A stretch of DNA of 64,000 nt from Streptomyces achromogenes (GTDB lineage Bacteria; Actinomycetota; Actinomycetes; Streptomycetales; Streptomycetaceae), in assembly GCF_030816715.1 (NCBI RefSeq), contig NZ_JAUSYH010000001.1, forward strand, positions 2,604,001 to 2,668,000. Direction: 5' to 3'. How positions within the stretch are numbered: position 1 is the first letter of the stretch; each line of letters begins with the position of its first letter. The position numbers and the translations under genes were made by a program. The notes below the pieces were generated by a model that was not told the DNA's origin, did no database searches, and saw nothing but the letters and a program-made list of their open reading frames with translations. Positions 37,928 to 45,200 of this stretch are shown in pieces.

Positions 37928-39859
37928 TTGTCCGACCCGACCGACGACGCGAACAGATTCGACATCCTCAAGATGGACTACGAGATGGCGCGCGACGACG
38001 AGCGCACCTTCTCCAACATCCAGGCAGCGGTGGCGAGTATCGCCGTGGCACTGCTTGCGGTGATAGCCACCATCGTAAGCGACACCTGCCAGCTGAGCGA
38101 CGCCAAGGACTGCAAGCGGGTTCCGGACTTCTTTCTGGCTGCCGCACCGTCGGTGCCGTTTGCGGCACTGGCTTTCCTGCAACTGCTCGGCGCGGTTTCT
38201 TCCATTCGAAGCTACTACATCCGGGCACTCGAGCGAGAACTCCGCGGATACGCCCGGAGACCGCTGACGGAATTACATTCCATCTCCCCCATCCAACCGG
38301 CCTCCTATTTCGAACTGATCACCGAAGTCACCACCATGCGCCGGGGGCGTTCCGGCTACCGCGTTTTGTCGTTCCTGGTCCTGTCGGTCACTTTCCTGGT
38401 GTTCGCCGGATTCACCGTGTACATAGCCGTCAAGCTCGACGGCTACTACACGCTGTCCATGCTTCTCCTGTACGGAGTGGCCTTCGCTTTTCTCGCTTCG
38501 GAGGTGGCGGGCGCCACACTCGGGGCCCGGACGACCTTCGTCAGGGTCGCGCAGCAGTTTCAGGCGAGATCCGCCCTGCCACTGCTGACCAACGCCACCG
38601 GCGGTACGAACACCGGGCGCGGCATCGTCTCCTACCTCGTCTTCCCGAGGCCGGAGGACTGGAGCAAGCTCCTGTTCATCCCGCTCGTCTTCCTCGCCGC
38701 CTCAGCTTCTCGCGGGACGCCGTTCGACTGGACCACGCTGCTGACGTGCATGGTGATCGCGGAGTATCTCGTGTACTCCGCGCGCTACCAGTGGAACGAC
38801 ATCCGGGGGGTGGCCGCCGACGCAGCACATCCTCAAGCGCGGGCGCGGCTGCGTCTGCCGTACTCGGGCGACCGGGGGAGGCTGCGTTTCATCGTGGGAT
38901 GGAGCCTCGGGGTCGCATTCGCCCGGGTGGTCACCGCGGTCCTTCTGGGATATGCGACGGGAGAAATCACGTTCACGCTCGCCTTCCTGGCGGCGGTCTT
39001 CGCCGTGGCGGCGCTCTACGAACTGCTTCGCACGTCGTCGCAGGCCCCGTCGACGACTCCCCGGGGGCGATCACGCCTCGCAAAGGCGATCTGGCTGACG
39101 GTAGGAACCGGTTATGCGCTGCGTTTCCTGGTCGGAGTCTACGCGGCGGGAATTCCCCTGGGTGATCCGCTCGTCTACACGGGCGCGGTCTTCGCGTACG
39201 CGTTCGGCATCATGTTCTTCCTTCTGACCTGGGTGCTGGAAGCCACAAGTTACTGTCGCGCGTCAGCCGGCGGGGTCTGGTACCAGGGGAGGGAACTGAG
39301 GGGAAAGGCCAATCTGGGCATCCTGCTGCGGTACGTCCGAGGTCCGGTGATCAGTACGCATCCCGATCCTCACCCTGCGGCCCCTTCCGCCCTGAATTGC
39401 GGTGAGGTGAAGATCCTCGCGGGCCGGGGCGCGCTGTTCGCGCCGTGGAATCTGGCTCTGTGGGTGTCCGCGGCCGCCGGAGGCCCACTCGCCGTGCACC
39501 TGACAGGAACCCCGACCGCCGCCGCGACCGTGTGGTGGGTGTCGGCCGCCGGCATGGCGGGGGCGTTCGCCATGGCGGCTGCCGGCGGACCCCCCGCCCG
39601 CGCCGCCGTGCAGCTGCTGACCGCCGTCGGCATCGTGCTGGCCGACGGGCTCGGGAGAACCAGCGGGACAGAAGTCCTGGACTACGTGCTTCTGCTCGCC
39701 CCCTGGATGACCACGGCGGGCACCTACCTGATGTTCCGCAACCAGTCCTACCGGGATCTCAAGTATTTCGCGGCAGATCTCTTCAGGAGCGTGCGCCAGT
39801 TGACGATCTGGCTGGTCAAGTCCGTCACCGGCCCGGACACCTGGCGGGCCATCCGGTGA
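37928..39859 (+). CDS. Large polytopic membrane protein, unknown function
   Basis: About 643 residues with some 12 hydrophobic segments in two blocks. The first block (FSNIQAAVASIAVALLAVIA to the YYTLSMLLLYGVAF region) is separated from the second by a cytoplasmic segment. The second starts WTTLLTCMVIAEYLVYSARY followed by QWNDIRGVAADAAHPQARAR. The NDxxG...D arrangement and the helices after it recall UbiA-type prenyltransferases, but the second Asp of the usual motif is Gly. The start is doubtful. TTG at 37928 has GGGAG at the right distance; GTG 37913 and ATG 37973 are alternatives. Some parts use more A/T-ending codons than the neighbours. It begins a stretch without recognisable conserved genes. 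Confidence 0.7.
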   Translation: MSDPTDDANRFDILKMDYEMARDDERTFSNIQAAVASIAVALLAVIATIVSDTCQLSDAKDCKRVPDFFLAAAPSVPFAALAFLQLLGAVSSIRSYYIRALERELRGYARRPLTELHSISPIQPASYFELITEVTTMRRGRSGYRVLSFLVLSVTFLVFAGFTVYIAVKLDGYYTLSMLLLYGVAFAFLASEVAGATLGARTTFVRVAQQFQARSALPLLTNATGGTNTGRGIVSYLVFPRPEDWSKLLFIPLVFLAASASRGTPFDWTTLLTCMVIAEYLVYSARYQWNDIRGVAADAAHPQARARLRLPYSGDRGRLRFIVGWSLGVAFARVVTAVLLGYATGEITFTLAFLAAVFAVAALYELLRTSSQAPSTTPRGRSRLAKAIWLTVGTGYALRFLVGVYAAGIPLGDPLVYTGAVFAYAFGIMFFLLTWVLEATSYCRASAGGVWYQGRELRGKANLGILLRYVRGPVISTHPDPHPAAPSALNCGEVKILAGRGALFAPWNLALWVSAAAGGPLAVHLTGTPTAAATVWWVSAAGMAGAFAMAAAGGPPARAAVQLLTAVGIVLADGLGRTSGTEVLDYVLLLAPWMTTAGTYLMFRNQSYRDLKYFAADLFRSVRQLTIWLVKSVTGPDTWRAIR

Positions 39860-40543
39860 GGGAGTGAAACCACCGGCCGTGACACTGCAGGCTGTCCCGC
39901 AGTCCGCCATGCACGGCGTCAGGGTTCATCGCGGTCCCTGGCGGCGGACACTTCACTCACCTGTGCACCCGAAGCCTCACGCCACCCGTCCGCAACGTCG
40001 CAGGTGTCGTCCAGGACTGGATCGCGCCTCCCGCCGGGTGCACAGGCAGGGGATCGATCTGCGCGTAGCGGCACGTGCTCGGCACCGCCCGCTCCGCTTC
40101 CGTGCCCGTCGGAGGTAGTCAGAAGCTGGGGTCCGGGTCGTAGGCAGCTGCGGCCATGAGCGGGACGAACAGTTCCTCGGGCAGGCCTGCGCTCTCCACG
40201 GTACTGAGCACCGTGGATGACAGTCAGTCGTGAGGGCGAGGCAGTCGAGCGATCTCCGTCCGGAGCCAGCCCGGCACGTGTGTGCAGCACGGTAACCGCC
40301 TCGCCCTGACGGTCAGTCACTTCGACTAAGGCCCAGCCGTACGTTGTACGCCAACGCGCCTGTCCTCAGCGCCCGTCAGCAGGTCCGTGAGGTCGCGGAC
40401 GCGACGATCCGACGTTTCTGAGGCTCCGTCACTGGAGACTGACAACAAACTTCTCCGCGGTACTTGGTCGTAGTCCACAGGCGCAGTCGCCCTAGGCGCA
40501 ACTGGAGGATTGAGGCACCTCTCACAGGAGGGAGGTGTAGCTC
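39860..40543. other. Gene-poor stretch with decayed fragments
   Basis: Nearly 700 bases without an intact gene. The minus strand from 40119 to about 40375 holds broken coding fragments (separate entry). 40440-40543 is a probable promoter and leader region for the small gene at 40544, containing CACAGGAGGGAGG. The rest shows nothing convincing. Confidence 0.5.
40119..40375 (-). pseudogene. Remnants of one or two small accessory genes
   Basis: On the minus strand one frame reads ARWRTTYGWALVEVTDRQGE then AVTVLH, which looks like real protein. At about 40278 the sense continues in another frame as HVPGWLRTEIARLPRPHD with a stop. In that same frame a short continuation, VLSTVESAGLPEELFVPLMA then AAAYDPDPSF, ends in TGA at 40119-40121. 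No start with a ribosome binding site includes these pieces. I interpret them as a frameshifted gene followed by the end of a second one. The family is not recognised. Confidence 0.4.
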
Positions 40544-40672
40544 ATGGGTGACGAATTTTGGCGAACGGTCCGGAAGGCCATCGAAGAAGACAACCGGACC
40601 GTCCGCTTGATCGTGATTCTCCTCACGATAGGGGCCATGGCCCTGATCGCCTACCTGCTGGCCAGCAGGTAA
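40544..40672 (+). CDS. Small membrane protein of 42 residues
   Basis: The ATG at 40544 is preceded by an excellent ribosome binding site (AGGAGGGAGG) and opens MGDEFWRTVRKAIEEDNRTV followed by RLIVILLTIGAMALIAYLLA and SR. A charged amphipathic N-terminal half precedes one membrane helix of about 20 residues at the very end, as in small regulatory or toxin-like membrane peptides. A perfect 13-bp terminator hairpin starts 17 bases after the stop, so this is a complete one-gene unit. Its codon use is less GC-biased than that of the neighbours, which fits recent acquisition. The function is unknown. Confidence 0.75.
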   Translation: MGDEFWRTVRKAIEEDNRTVRLIVILLTIGAMALIAYLLASR

Positions 40673-40688
40673 CCAGAGCGCACACCCC

Positions 40689-40720
40689 GGGTGGTGGGCT
40701 GTTGGAGCAGCCCACCACCC
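40689..40720 (+). terminator. Terminator of the 42-residue protein gene
   Basis: Perfect arms GGGTGGTGGGCTG (40689-40701) and CAGCCCACCACCC (40708-40720) with a 6-base loop, 17 bases after the TAA. Confidence 0.9.
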
Positions 40721-40958
40721 AACCAACAGTAGGCGCGGATCTTGCCACTTGGTCCTGTTGAGCCGCCACAAGTCCAGCGCCGCAATCTCAGCAAACCCTA
40801 CAAGAAATAACGCCCTGAAGTATCCGAAAACGGGGCAAAATAATGACATGCGCATGGCAAGTCTATCATGCCGACTCCGGGGTGCGAGGGGTGGCATCAC
40901 GGTGGGGGCGGGCACGATGCGCTGGCGACGGCTCACAGGCGGCCCAGGGTCAGCACAG

Positions 40959-40993
40959 CGTGGAGGGCACGGCGGTCAGCCGTGCCCTCCACG
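40959..40993 (-). terminator. Terminator of glnA2
   Basis: Perfect 15-bp arms CGTGGAGGGCACGGC (40959-40973) and GCCGTGCCCTCCACG (40979-40993), loop GGTCA, 37 bases past the glnA2 stop on the minus strand. Confidence 0.93.
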
Positions 40994-41029
40994 GTGCAGA
41001 AGCCGCTGCACCACCGCTCGGACATGCGC

Positions 41030-42391
41030 TTACAGCACCGGCAGGTTCTTCCGCAGCTCGAAGGCGGTGACCTCGGAGCGGTACTCCTCCCACTCCTGGC
41101 GCTTGTTGCGCAGGAAGAAGTCGAAGACGTGCTCGCCCAGGGTTTCGGCGACGAGGTCGCTGCGGTCCATCAGGGTCAGGGCCTCGCCGAGATTCTGCGG
41201 GAGCGGCTCGATGCCCATGGCGCGACGCTCGGCGTCCGACAGCGCCCAGACGTCGTCCTCGGCGCCCGGCGGGAGCTCGTAGCCCTCCTCGACGCCCTTG
41301 AGGCCGGCGGCGAGCAGCATGGCGTAGGCCAGGTACGGGTTGGCGCCGGTGTCGAGGGAGCGGACCTCGATGCGAGCGGAGCCCGTCTTGCCGGGCTTGT
41401 ACATCGGCACGCGCACCAGGGCGGAGCGGTTGTTGTGCCCCCAGCAGATGTAGGACGGAGCCTCGCCGCCCGCGCCGGCCGTGCGCTCGGAGCCGCCCCA
41501 GATGCGCTTGTAGGAGTTGACCCACTGGTTGGTGACGGCGGCGATCTCGGCGGCGTGCTTCAGCAGGCCCGCGATGAAGGACCGGCCGACCTTGGAGAGC
41601 TGGTACTCCGCGCCGGACTCGTAGAACGCGTTGCGGTCGCCCTCGAAGAGGGAGAGGTGGGTGTGCATGCCGGAGCCGGGGTGCTCGCTGAACGGCTTCG
41701 GCATGAAGGTCGCCTGGACGCCCTGCTCCAGCGCGACCTGCTTCATGACCAGGCGGAACGTCATGATGTTGTCGGCCGTGGAGAGCGCGTCGGCGTAGCG
41801 CAGGTCGATCTCCTGCTGGCCGGGGGCGCCCTCGTGGTGGGAGAACTCGACCGAGATGCCCATCGACTCGAGCATGGTGATCGCCTGGCGGCGGAAGTCC
41901 ATGCCGATGTTGTGCGGGGTGTGGTCGAAGTAGCCGGAGTTGTCGGCCGGGGTCGGGCGGGAGCCGTCGGTCGGCTTGTCCTTCAGCAGGAAGAACTCGA
42001 TCTCCGGGTGGGTGTAGAACGTGAAGCCCAGGTCGGAGGCGCGGGCGAGGGCCCGCTTGAGGACATAGCGCGGGTCGGCGAAGGACGGGGAGCCGTCCGG
42101 CATGAGGATGTCGCAGAACATGCGGGCGGTGCCGGGGGCCTCCGCGCGCCAGGGCAGGACCTGGAAGGTGGAGGGGTCCGGCTTGGCGATCATGTCGGAC
42201 TCGTAGACCCGGGCGAAGCCCTCGATCGCGGAGCCGTCGAAGCCGATGCCCTCGTCGAAGGCCTGCTCGAGCTCGGCGGGGGCCACGGCGACGGACTTGA
42301 GGAAGCCCAGCACGTCCGTGAACCACAGCCGTACGAAACGGATGTCGCGCTCCTCCAACGTCCGGAGCACGAACTCCTGCTGCTTGTCCAT
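41030..42391 (-). CDS. glnA2: Glutamine-synthetase-like enzyme GlnA2 (gamma-glutamylpolyamine synthetase)
   Basis: 453 residues of the glutamine synthetase type I fold: VRLWFTDVLGFLKSVAVAPA, GFDGSAIEGFARVYESDM, the metal ligands in HPEIEFFLL, GSGMHTHLSLFEGD and RIEVRSLDTGANPYLAYAML. The loop that carries the adenylylated Tyr in GlnA (NLYDLP type) reads QNLGEALTLM here, so GlnE is not expected to modify it. In Streptomyces coelicolor GlnA2 was shown to glutamylate polyamines and not to make glutamine in vivo; I assign this by similarity and recall. The ATG at 42391 gives the known length; an ATG at 42406 has its purine run too close. A strong terminator follows. Confidence 0.93.
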   Translation of the reverse strand: MDKQQEFVLRTLEERDIRFVRLWFTDVLGFLKSVAVAPAELEQAFDEGIGFDGSAIEGFARVYESDMIAKPDPSTFQVLPWRAEAPGTARMFCDILMPDGSPSFADPRYVLKRALARASDLGFTFYTHPEIEFFLLKDKPTDGSRPTPADNSGYFDHTPHNIGMDFRRQAITMLESMGISVEFSHHEGAPGQQEIDLRYADALSTADNIMTFRLVMKQVALEQGVQATFMPKPFSEHPGSGMHTHLSLFEGDRNAFYESGAEYQLSKVGRSFIAGLLKHAAEIAAVTNQWVNSYKRIWGGSERTAGAGGEAPSYICWGHNNRSALVRVPMYKPGKTGSARIEVRSLDTGANPYLAYAMLLAAGLKGVEEGYELPPGAEDDVWALSDAERRAMGIEPLPQNLGEALTLMDRSDLVAETLGEHVFDFFLRNKRQEWEEYRSEVTAFELRKNLPVL

Positions 42392-42716
42392 CTTCCGCTT
42401 CCCCATCCTTGCTGGTCAGGCCGCCTGCCTCCGGTCCCGTGGAGCGGCGGTCGGGCACCTGAGCATCAGACCACATCCCCGTTTCGGGCGCGTTGCCGAC
42501 CATGATCGCCTCGGCGACCCGGACCTGAACGCCTCGTGTCCGGCGGATGTCCTGCTCTGCCGCCCATCTTGCCTGCTCGGACCGGTATCCGTAATGCCCG
42601 ACCCCCTCCGTCTGCCCCTCCCGCTTGATTTGCATCGCAAATGACACTTTGACTTGGGTGTGAACGGCCGTACGGGGCGAACCCCGCGACCACGCCATGA
42701 CCTGCCCCCTGCCCCC
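42392..42716. other. Intergenic region upstream of glnA2
   Basis: About 325 bases between glnA2 and the hmp remnant. It contains an ATTTGC/GCAAAT inverted repeat (separate entry) and the promoter of glnA2, for which I find no convincing hexamers. No coding sequence is seen. Any 5' part of hmp has been lost from here. Confidence 0.5.
42628..42642. promoter_or_regulatory. Perfect inverted repeat ATTTGC-ATC-GCAAAT
   Basis: Arms ATTTGC (42628-42633) and GCAAAT (42637-42642) with a 3-base centre, unusually AT-rich for this genome. It looks like an operator. It lies 237 bases upstream of glnA2 and 75 bases before the hmp remnant. The binding protein is not identified. Confidence 0.5.
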
Positions 42717-42937
42717 ATCACACCTCTGGTACGAGCGGGAGGCCCCGGCGGGCGCCCGGACCGGGCTGACCGACCTCACCGACGTGCCCGTCGCGCCCGG
42801 AACGCGCGCATACCTGTGCGGCCCGCTCCCCTTCATGCGGGCGGATGTGGGCGCAGCTGATCGCGAAGGGGGTCGCCCCCGCAGGCGTCCACTACGAGGT
42901 GTTCGGCCCCGACCTGTGGCCGGCGACGGCGAGCTGA
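42717..42937 (+). pseudogene. hmp: Flavohaemoglobin (hmp) remnant: C-terminal end with a frameshift
   Basis: One frame reads HLWYEREAPAGARTGLTDLT then GTRAYLCGPLPFMRA. At about 42845 the sense moves to the next frame as QLIAKGVAPAGVHYEVFGPD followed by LWPATAS and a stop at 42935-42937. CGPLPFM and HYEVFGPDLW are the hallmark last segments of the reductase domain of flavohaemoglobin, a nitric-oxide dioxygenase of about 400 residues. The globin domain and most of the reductase are absent. It lies tail to tail with an nsrR-type gene, whose usual target in Streptomyces is hmp. Confidence 0.8.
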
Positions 42938-43015
42938 CGCCTCGCCGCGACCGCGACCGCAGACTCGACCGGCAAGGCGGCAGGCCGTCGGTCGCGGCCC
43001 GGGGTGCCGCGCGCG

Positions 43016-43462
43016 TCAGGCCCGTCCCGGGATCCCCAGGAGCAGCGGGCCCGTCGGTTCCGTCACGAGGTCCGCGAGCGTGAGCGGGTCCAGGGAACGG
43101 CAGAACGCCTCCTGGGCCCGGCGCAGAGCGCCACGCAGACGGCAGGCCGAGCTCAGGGGGCAGGGGGCGGCTCCGCCCTCGCAGTCGGCGACGTCGCCCT
43201 CCCCCTCGAAGGCGCGGACGACGGCGCCCACCGACGCCGCGCGGCCCGCTCCGGTGAGGGCGAGGCCGCCGCCCCGGCCGCGCCGGGTCTCCAGCAGCCC
43301 CATGCGCTGGAGCTCGGCGACGACCTTCGCCGCGTGGGTGTAGGGGACCTCCATCGCCGCGGCCACCGCCCGCGTCGTGGGAGTGACCTGCGGGTTCTCG
43401 CCCGTCACCGCGAGTCGCATCAGGACGCGCAGGGCCAGGTCGGTGGATCGCAACAGCCGCAT
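43016..43462 (-). CDS. nsrR: NsrR-type Rrf2-family nitric-oxide-sensing repressor
   Basis: 148 residues. The N-terminal winged helix starts MRLLRSTDLALRVLMRLAVT and has the recognition part VPYTHAAKVVAELQRMGLLE. The iron-sulphur ligands are Cys94, Cys101 and Cys107 (DCEGGAAPCPLSSACRLRGA), and Asp8, which is the fourth ligand in the Streptomyces coelicolor NsrR [4Fe-4S] cluster, is present. The first Cys spacing is one residue longer than I recall for that protein. It should repress hmp genes and itself until the cluster reacts with NO. An NsrR-like operator lies 16 bases upstream. The adjacent hmp gene is destroyed, so targets must lie elsewhere. Confidence 0.85.
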   Translation of the reverse strand: MRLLRSTDLALRVLMRLAVTGENPQVTPTTRAVAAAMEVPYTHAAKVVAELQRMGLLETRRGRGGGLALTGAGRAASVGAVVRAFEGEGDVADCEGGAAPCPLSSACRLRGALRRAQEAFCRSLDPLTLADLVTEPTGPLLLGIPGRA

Positions 43463-43478
43463 GAGACGAAGCGTAGAT

Positions 43479-43501
43479 AATGCGCATCTCGGGTTCCAAT
43501 T
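43479..43501. promoter_or_regulatory. Candidate NsrR operator at nsrR
   Basis: A 23-base site starting AATGCGCATCTCGGG and ending TTCCAATT. It keeps the AA ends, the GCATCT core and the CCA-TT end of known Streptomyces NsrR sites as I recall them. It overlaps the AGATAATGCGCATCT palindrome (43475-43489) and ends 17-39 bases upstream of the nsrR start, which fits autoregulation. Confidence 0.6.
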
Positions 43502-43604
43502 ATCGAGGACCCCGGCCGTAACCCGTCTACGACAATCCCCTGCGCCGCACTACGATCAGCGGACCCGTTCGTCAGTTCCCCCTTTTCCCAGAAGGACAGG
43601 CCTC

Positions 43605-44267
43605 ATGGGTTCCGCCAACACCACCGGCAGTGCGGCGCGCAAGGCGCGCATAGAGGAGATGCGGCGGGCCGAACAGGCTCGTGAGCGGCGAGGACGTGTC
43701 CTCGTGATCGGGGGCAGCGTCGTCGCCGTCGTCGCGCTCGTCGCCGGCGGCGTGTTCGTCGTGAGGTCGCAGTCCGGCGACGACGCCCCCGCCGCCGACT
43801 CCAAGGCCTCGGGCAACTTCGTCACCGGCAAGGACGGGGTCAGGACGTGGAAGGGGAAGCTGGGGCGCACGCACGTCACCAGGACCGTGAAGTACCCGAC
43901 CGAGCCCCCCGTCGGCGGTGACCACAACCAGGTCTGGATGAACTGTAACGGCGACGTGTACACGAAGGCGCTGAACAACATGAACGCCGTGCACTCGCTG
44001 GAGCACGGCGCGGTCTGGGTGACGTACAACAGCAAGGCGAGCAAGGCCGACGTCGACGCCCTCGCCGCGAAGGTCAAGAAGACGCCCTACACCCTGATGA
44101 GCCCGGACGACGCCCAGCCCGACCCGATCATGCTCACCGCGTGGGGCAACCAGCGCACGGTGACGGGTGCGGGCGACCCGAACGTGGACACGTTCTTCGC
44201 GAAGTTCGTGCAGGGTCAGCAGACGCCCGAACCGGGCGCAGCGTGCACGGGCGGTCTGCCGCAGTGA
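43605..44267 (+). CDS. Secreted or membrane-anchored DUF3105 protein
   Basis: 220 residues. A basic/acidic helical N-terminus (ARKARIEEMRRAEQARERRG) precedes one membrane helix (about residues 30-52). The outer domain matches DUF3105: KYPTEPPVGGDHNQVWMNCN, GDVYTKALNNMNAVHSLEHG, AVWVTYNS, then LTAWGNQRTV. The conserved GGDHN, HSLEHG and Cys residues suggest metal binding, and the family is often next to DUF305 genes, as here. AGAAGGA precedes the ATG. The stop overlaps the next start. Confidence 0.9.
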   Translation: MGSANTTGSAARKARIEEMRRAEQARERRGRVLVIGGSVVAVVALVAGGVFVVRSQSGDDAPAADSKASGNFVTGKDGVRTWKGKLGRTHVTRTVKYPTEPPVGGDHNQVWMNCNGDVYTKALNNMNAVHSLEHGAVWVTYNSKASKADVDALAAKVKKTPYTLMSPDDAQPDPIMLTAWGNQRTVTGAGDPNVDTFFAKFVQGQQTPEPGAACTGGLPQ

Positions 44268-44878
44268 GGTACGCGGGAGTGGCCGTCGCCGTGGCCGGGG
44301 TGCTCGTCGCCGCGGGAGCCGTCACCTACTCGGTGGCCGAGAACGGCGGGACGGCGGCCGACGCCCCGGTCGCCGACTCCGCCGACGCCGGGTTCGCCCG
44401 GGACATGGCGGTGCACCACCAGCAGGCCGTGGAGATGTCGTACATCGTGCGCGACCGGACGACCGGCGAGGAGGTGCGGCGGCTCGCCTACGACATCGCG
44501 CAGACCCAGGCCAACCAGCGCGGCATGCTGCTCGGCTGGCTGGACCTGTGGGGGCTGCCGAAGGTGTCGTCCGACCCGCCCATGACCTGGACGGGCATGC
44601 GGGGGATGAGCGGCGGCGAGGACGGCGCGCTCATGGTCGGCATGGCCACCGACGCCGAGATGAAGCGGCTCGGCACGCTCAACGGCAAGCAGGCCGAGAT
44701 CCTCTACCTCCAGCTCATGACCGCCCATCACAAGGGCGGCGTCCACATGGCCGAGAGCTGCGTCGCCAAGTGCGCGGTCGGCGTGGAGAAGCGGCTGGCG
44801 CAGGGCATGGTCGAGGCGCAGCAGTCGGAGATCGGTCTCATGGCGGGCATGCTGAAGGCGCGCGGGGCCAAGCCGTGA
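44264..44878 (+). CDS. DUF305 protein, exported, His-rich
   Basis: 204 residues. GTG at 44264 overlaps the preceding TGA by four bases (GTGA), so translation is coupled. A hydrophobic N-terminal segment anchors or exports it. Two DUF305 helices carry metal-binding-type His/Met motifs: FARDMAVHHQQAVEMSYIV and LMTAHHKGGVHMAESC. DUF305 proteins are ferritin-like bundles often linked to copper. With the DUF3105 neighbour it forms a two-gene unit, possibly for copper handling outside the membrane; that is an inference. Confidence 0.9.
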   Translation: MRYAGVAVAVAGVLVAAGAVTYSVAENGGTAADAPVADSADAGFARDMAVHHQQAVEMSYIVRDRTTGEEVRRLAYDIAQTQANQRGMLLGWLDLWGLPKVSSDPPMTWTGMRGMSGGEDGALMVGMATDAEMKRLGTLNGKQAEILYLQLMTAHHKGGVHMAESCVAKCAVGVEKRLAQGMVEAQQSEIGLMAGMLKARGAKP

Positions 44879-45200
44879 CAGATCGGTGACCGCCCGGCGG
44901 CCCGGCCGCGGCGGGCGCCGCGTGCCGGCCGCCGCCGGGCCGCCGGCCCGGCCTCGCGCGGCCGTCGGCCGGGCCGGACTTTGCGTGGCCGTCCCGACCC
45001 TCTACGCCCTCTCGGACCGACCGTCGGACCAACTCATAGGGTTTTCCCTCGACTTCGCGGACGAACCCGTCAAACCATGCCAGAAAGCAGCCACTTGGGC
45101 GCTTCTTGGTGTTCGCATTCCCCTGGCATGAGGAGTTCGTCGCAAGAGTGGCCCGCACGTCGAGTGATCCACTCGCGTCGAACCACATACAGGGGGTCCT
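44879..45200. other. Intergenic region with two hairpins
   Basis: About 320 bases before the S53 peptidase gene. A very GC-rich imperfect inverted repeat at about 44894-44945 (CCGGCGGCCCGGC... with GCCGCCGCCGGGCCGCCGG) probably ends the DUF305 transcript. CGAGTG-ATC-CACTCG at 45161-45175 is a short perfect hairpin 26 bases before the peptidase ATG, and may affect its expression. No gene is seen. Confidence 0.55.

Larger units (their letters stand above)
40673..41029. other. Intergenic stretch with an AT-richer patch
   Basis: About 360 bases. Besides the two terminators it contains a patch at 40790-40870 (CAAACCCTACAAGAAATAAC through AAAATAATGACATG) that is clearly lower in GC than the rest of the window. 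No intact gene, integrase site or transposon end could be recognised in it. Confidence 0.5.

Noticed and set aside
37822..39165. Long overlapping frame (about 447 codons) inside the unknown membrane gene
   Set aside because: It is an Arg/His/Gly-rich shadow in another frame; hydrophobic pattern and codon use favour the frame ending at 39859.
40369..40422. Plus-strand fragment LSARQQVREVADATIRRF with a stop
   Set aside because: Looks slightly protein-like, but it has no start or continuation and conflicts with a better minus-strand reading over part of the same bases.
40790..40870. Possible attachment site or insertion-sequence end in the AT-richer patch
   Set aside because: I found no tRNA end, no flanking direct repeat and no transposase or integrase fragment, so it is reported only as a compositional feature.
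44886..45131. 81-codon open frame upstream of the S53 peptidase
   Set aside because: Arg/Pro/Gly-rich low-complexity translation through a GC-rich hairpin; no ribosome binding site and poor codon pattern.
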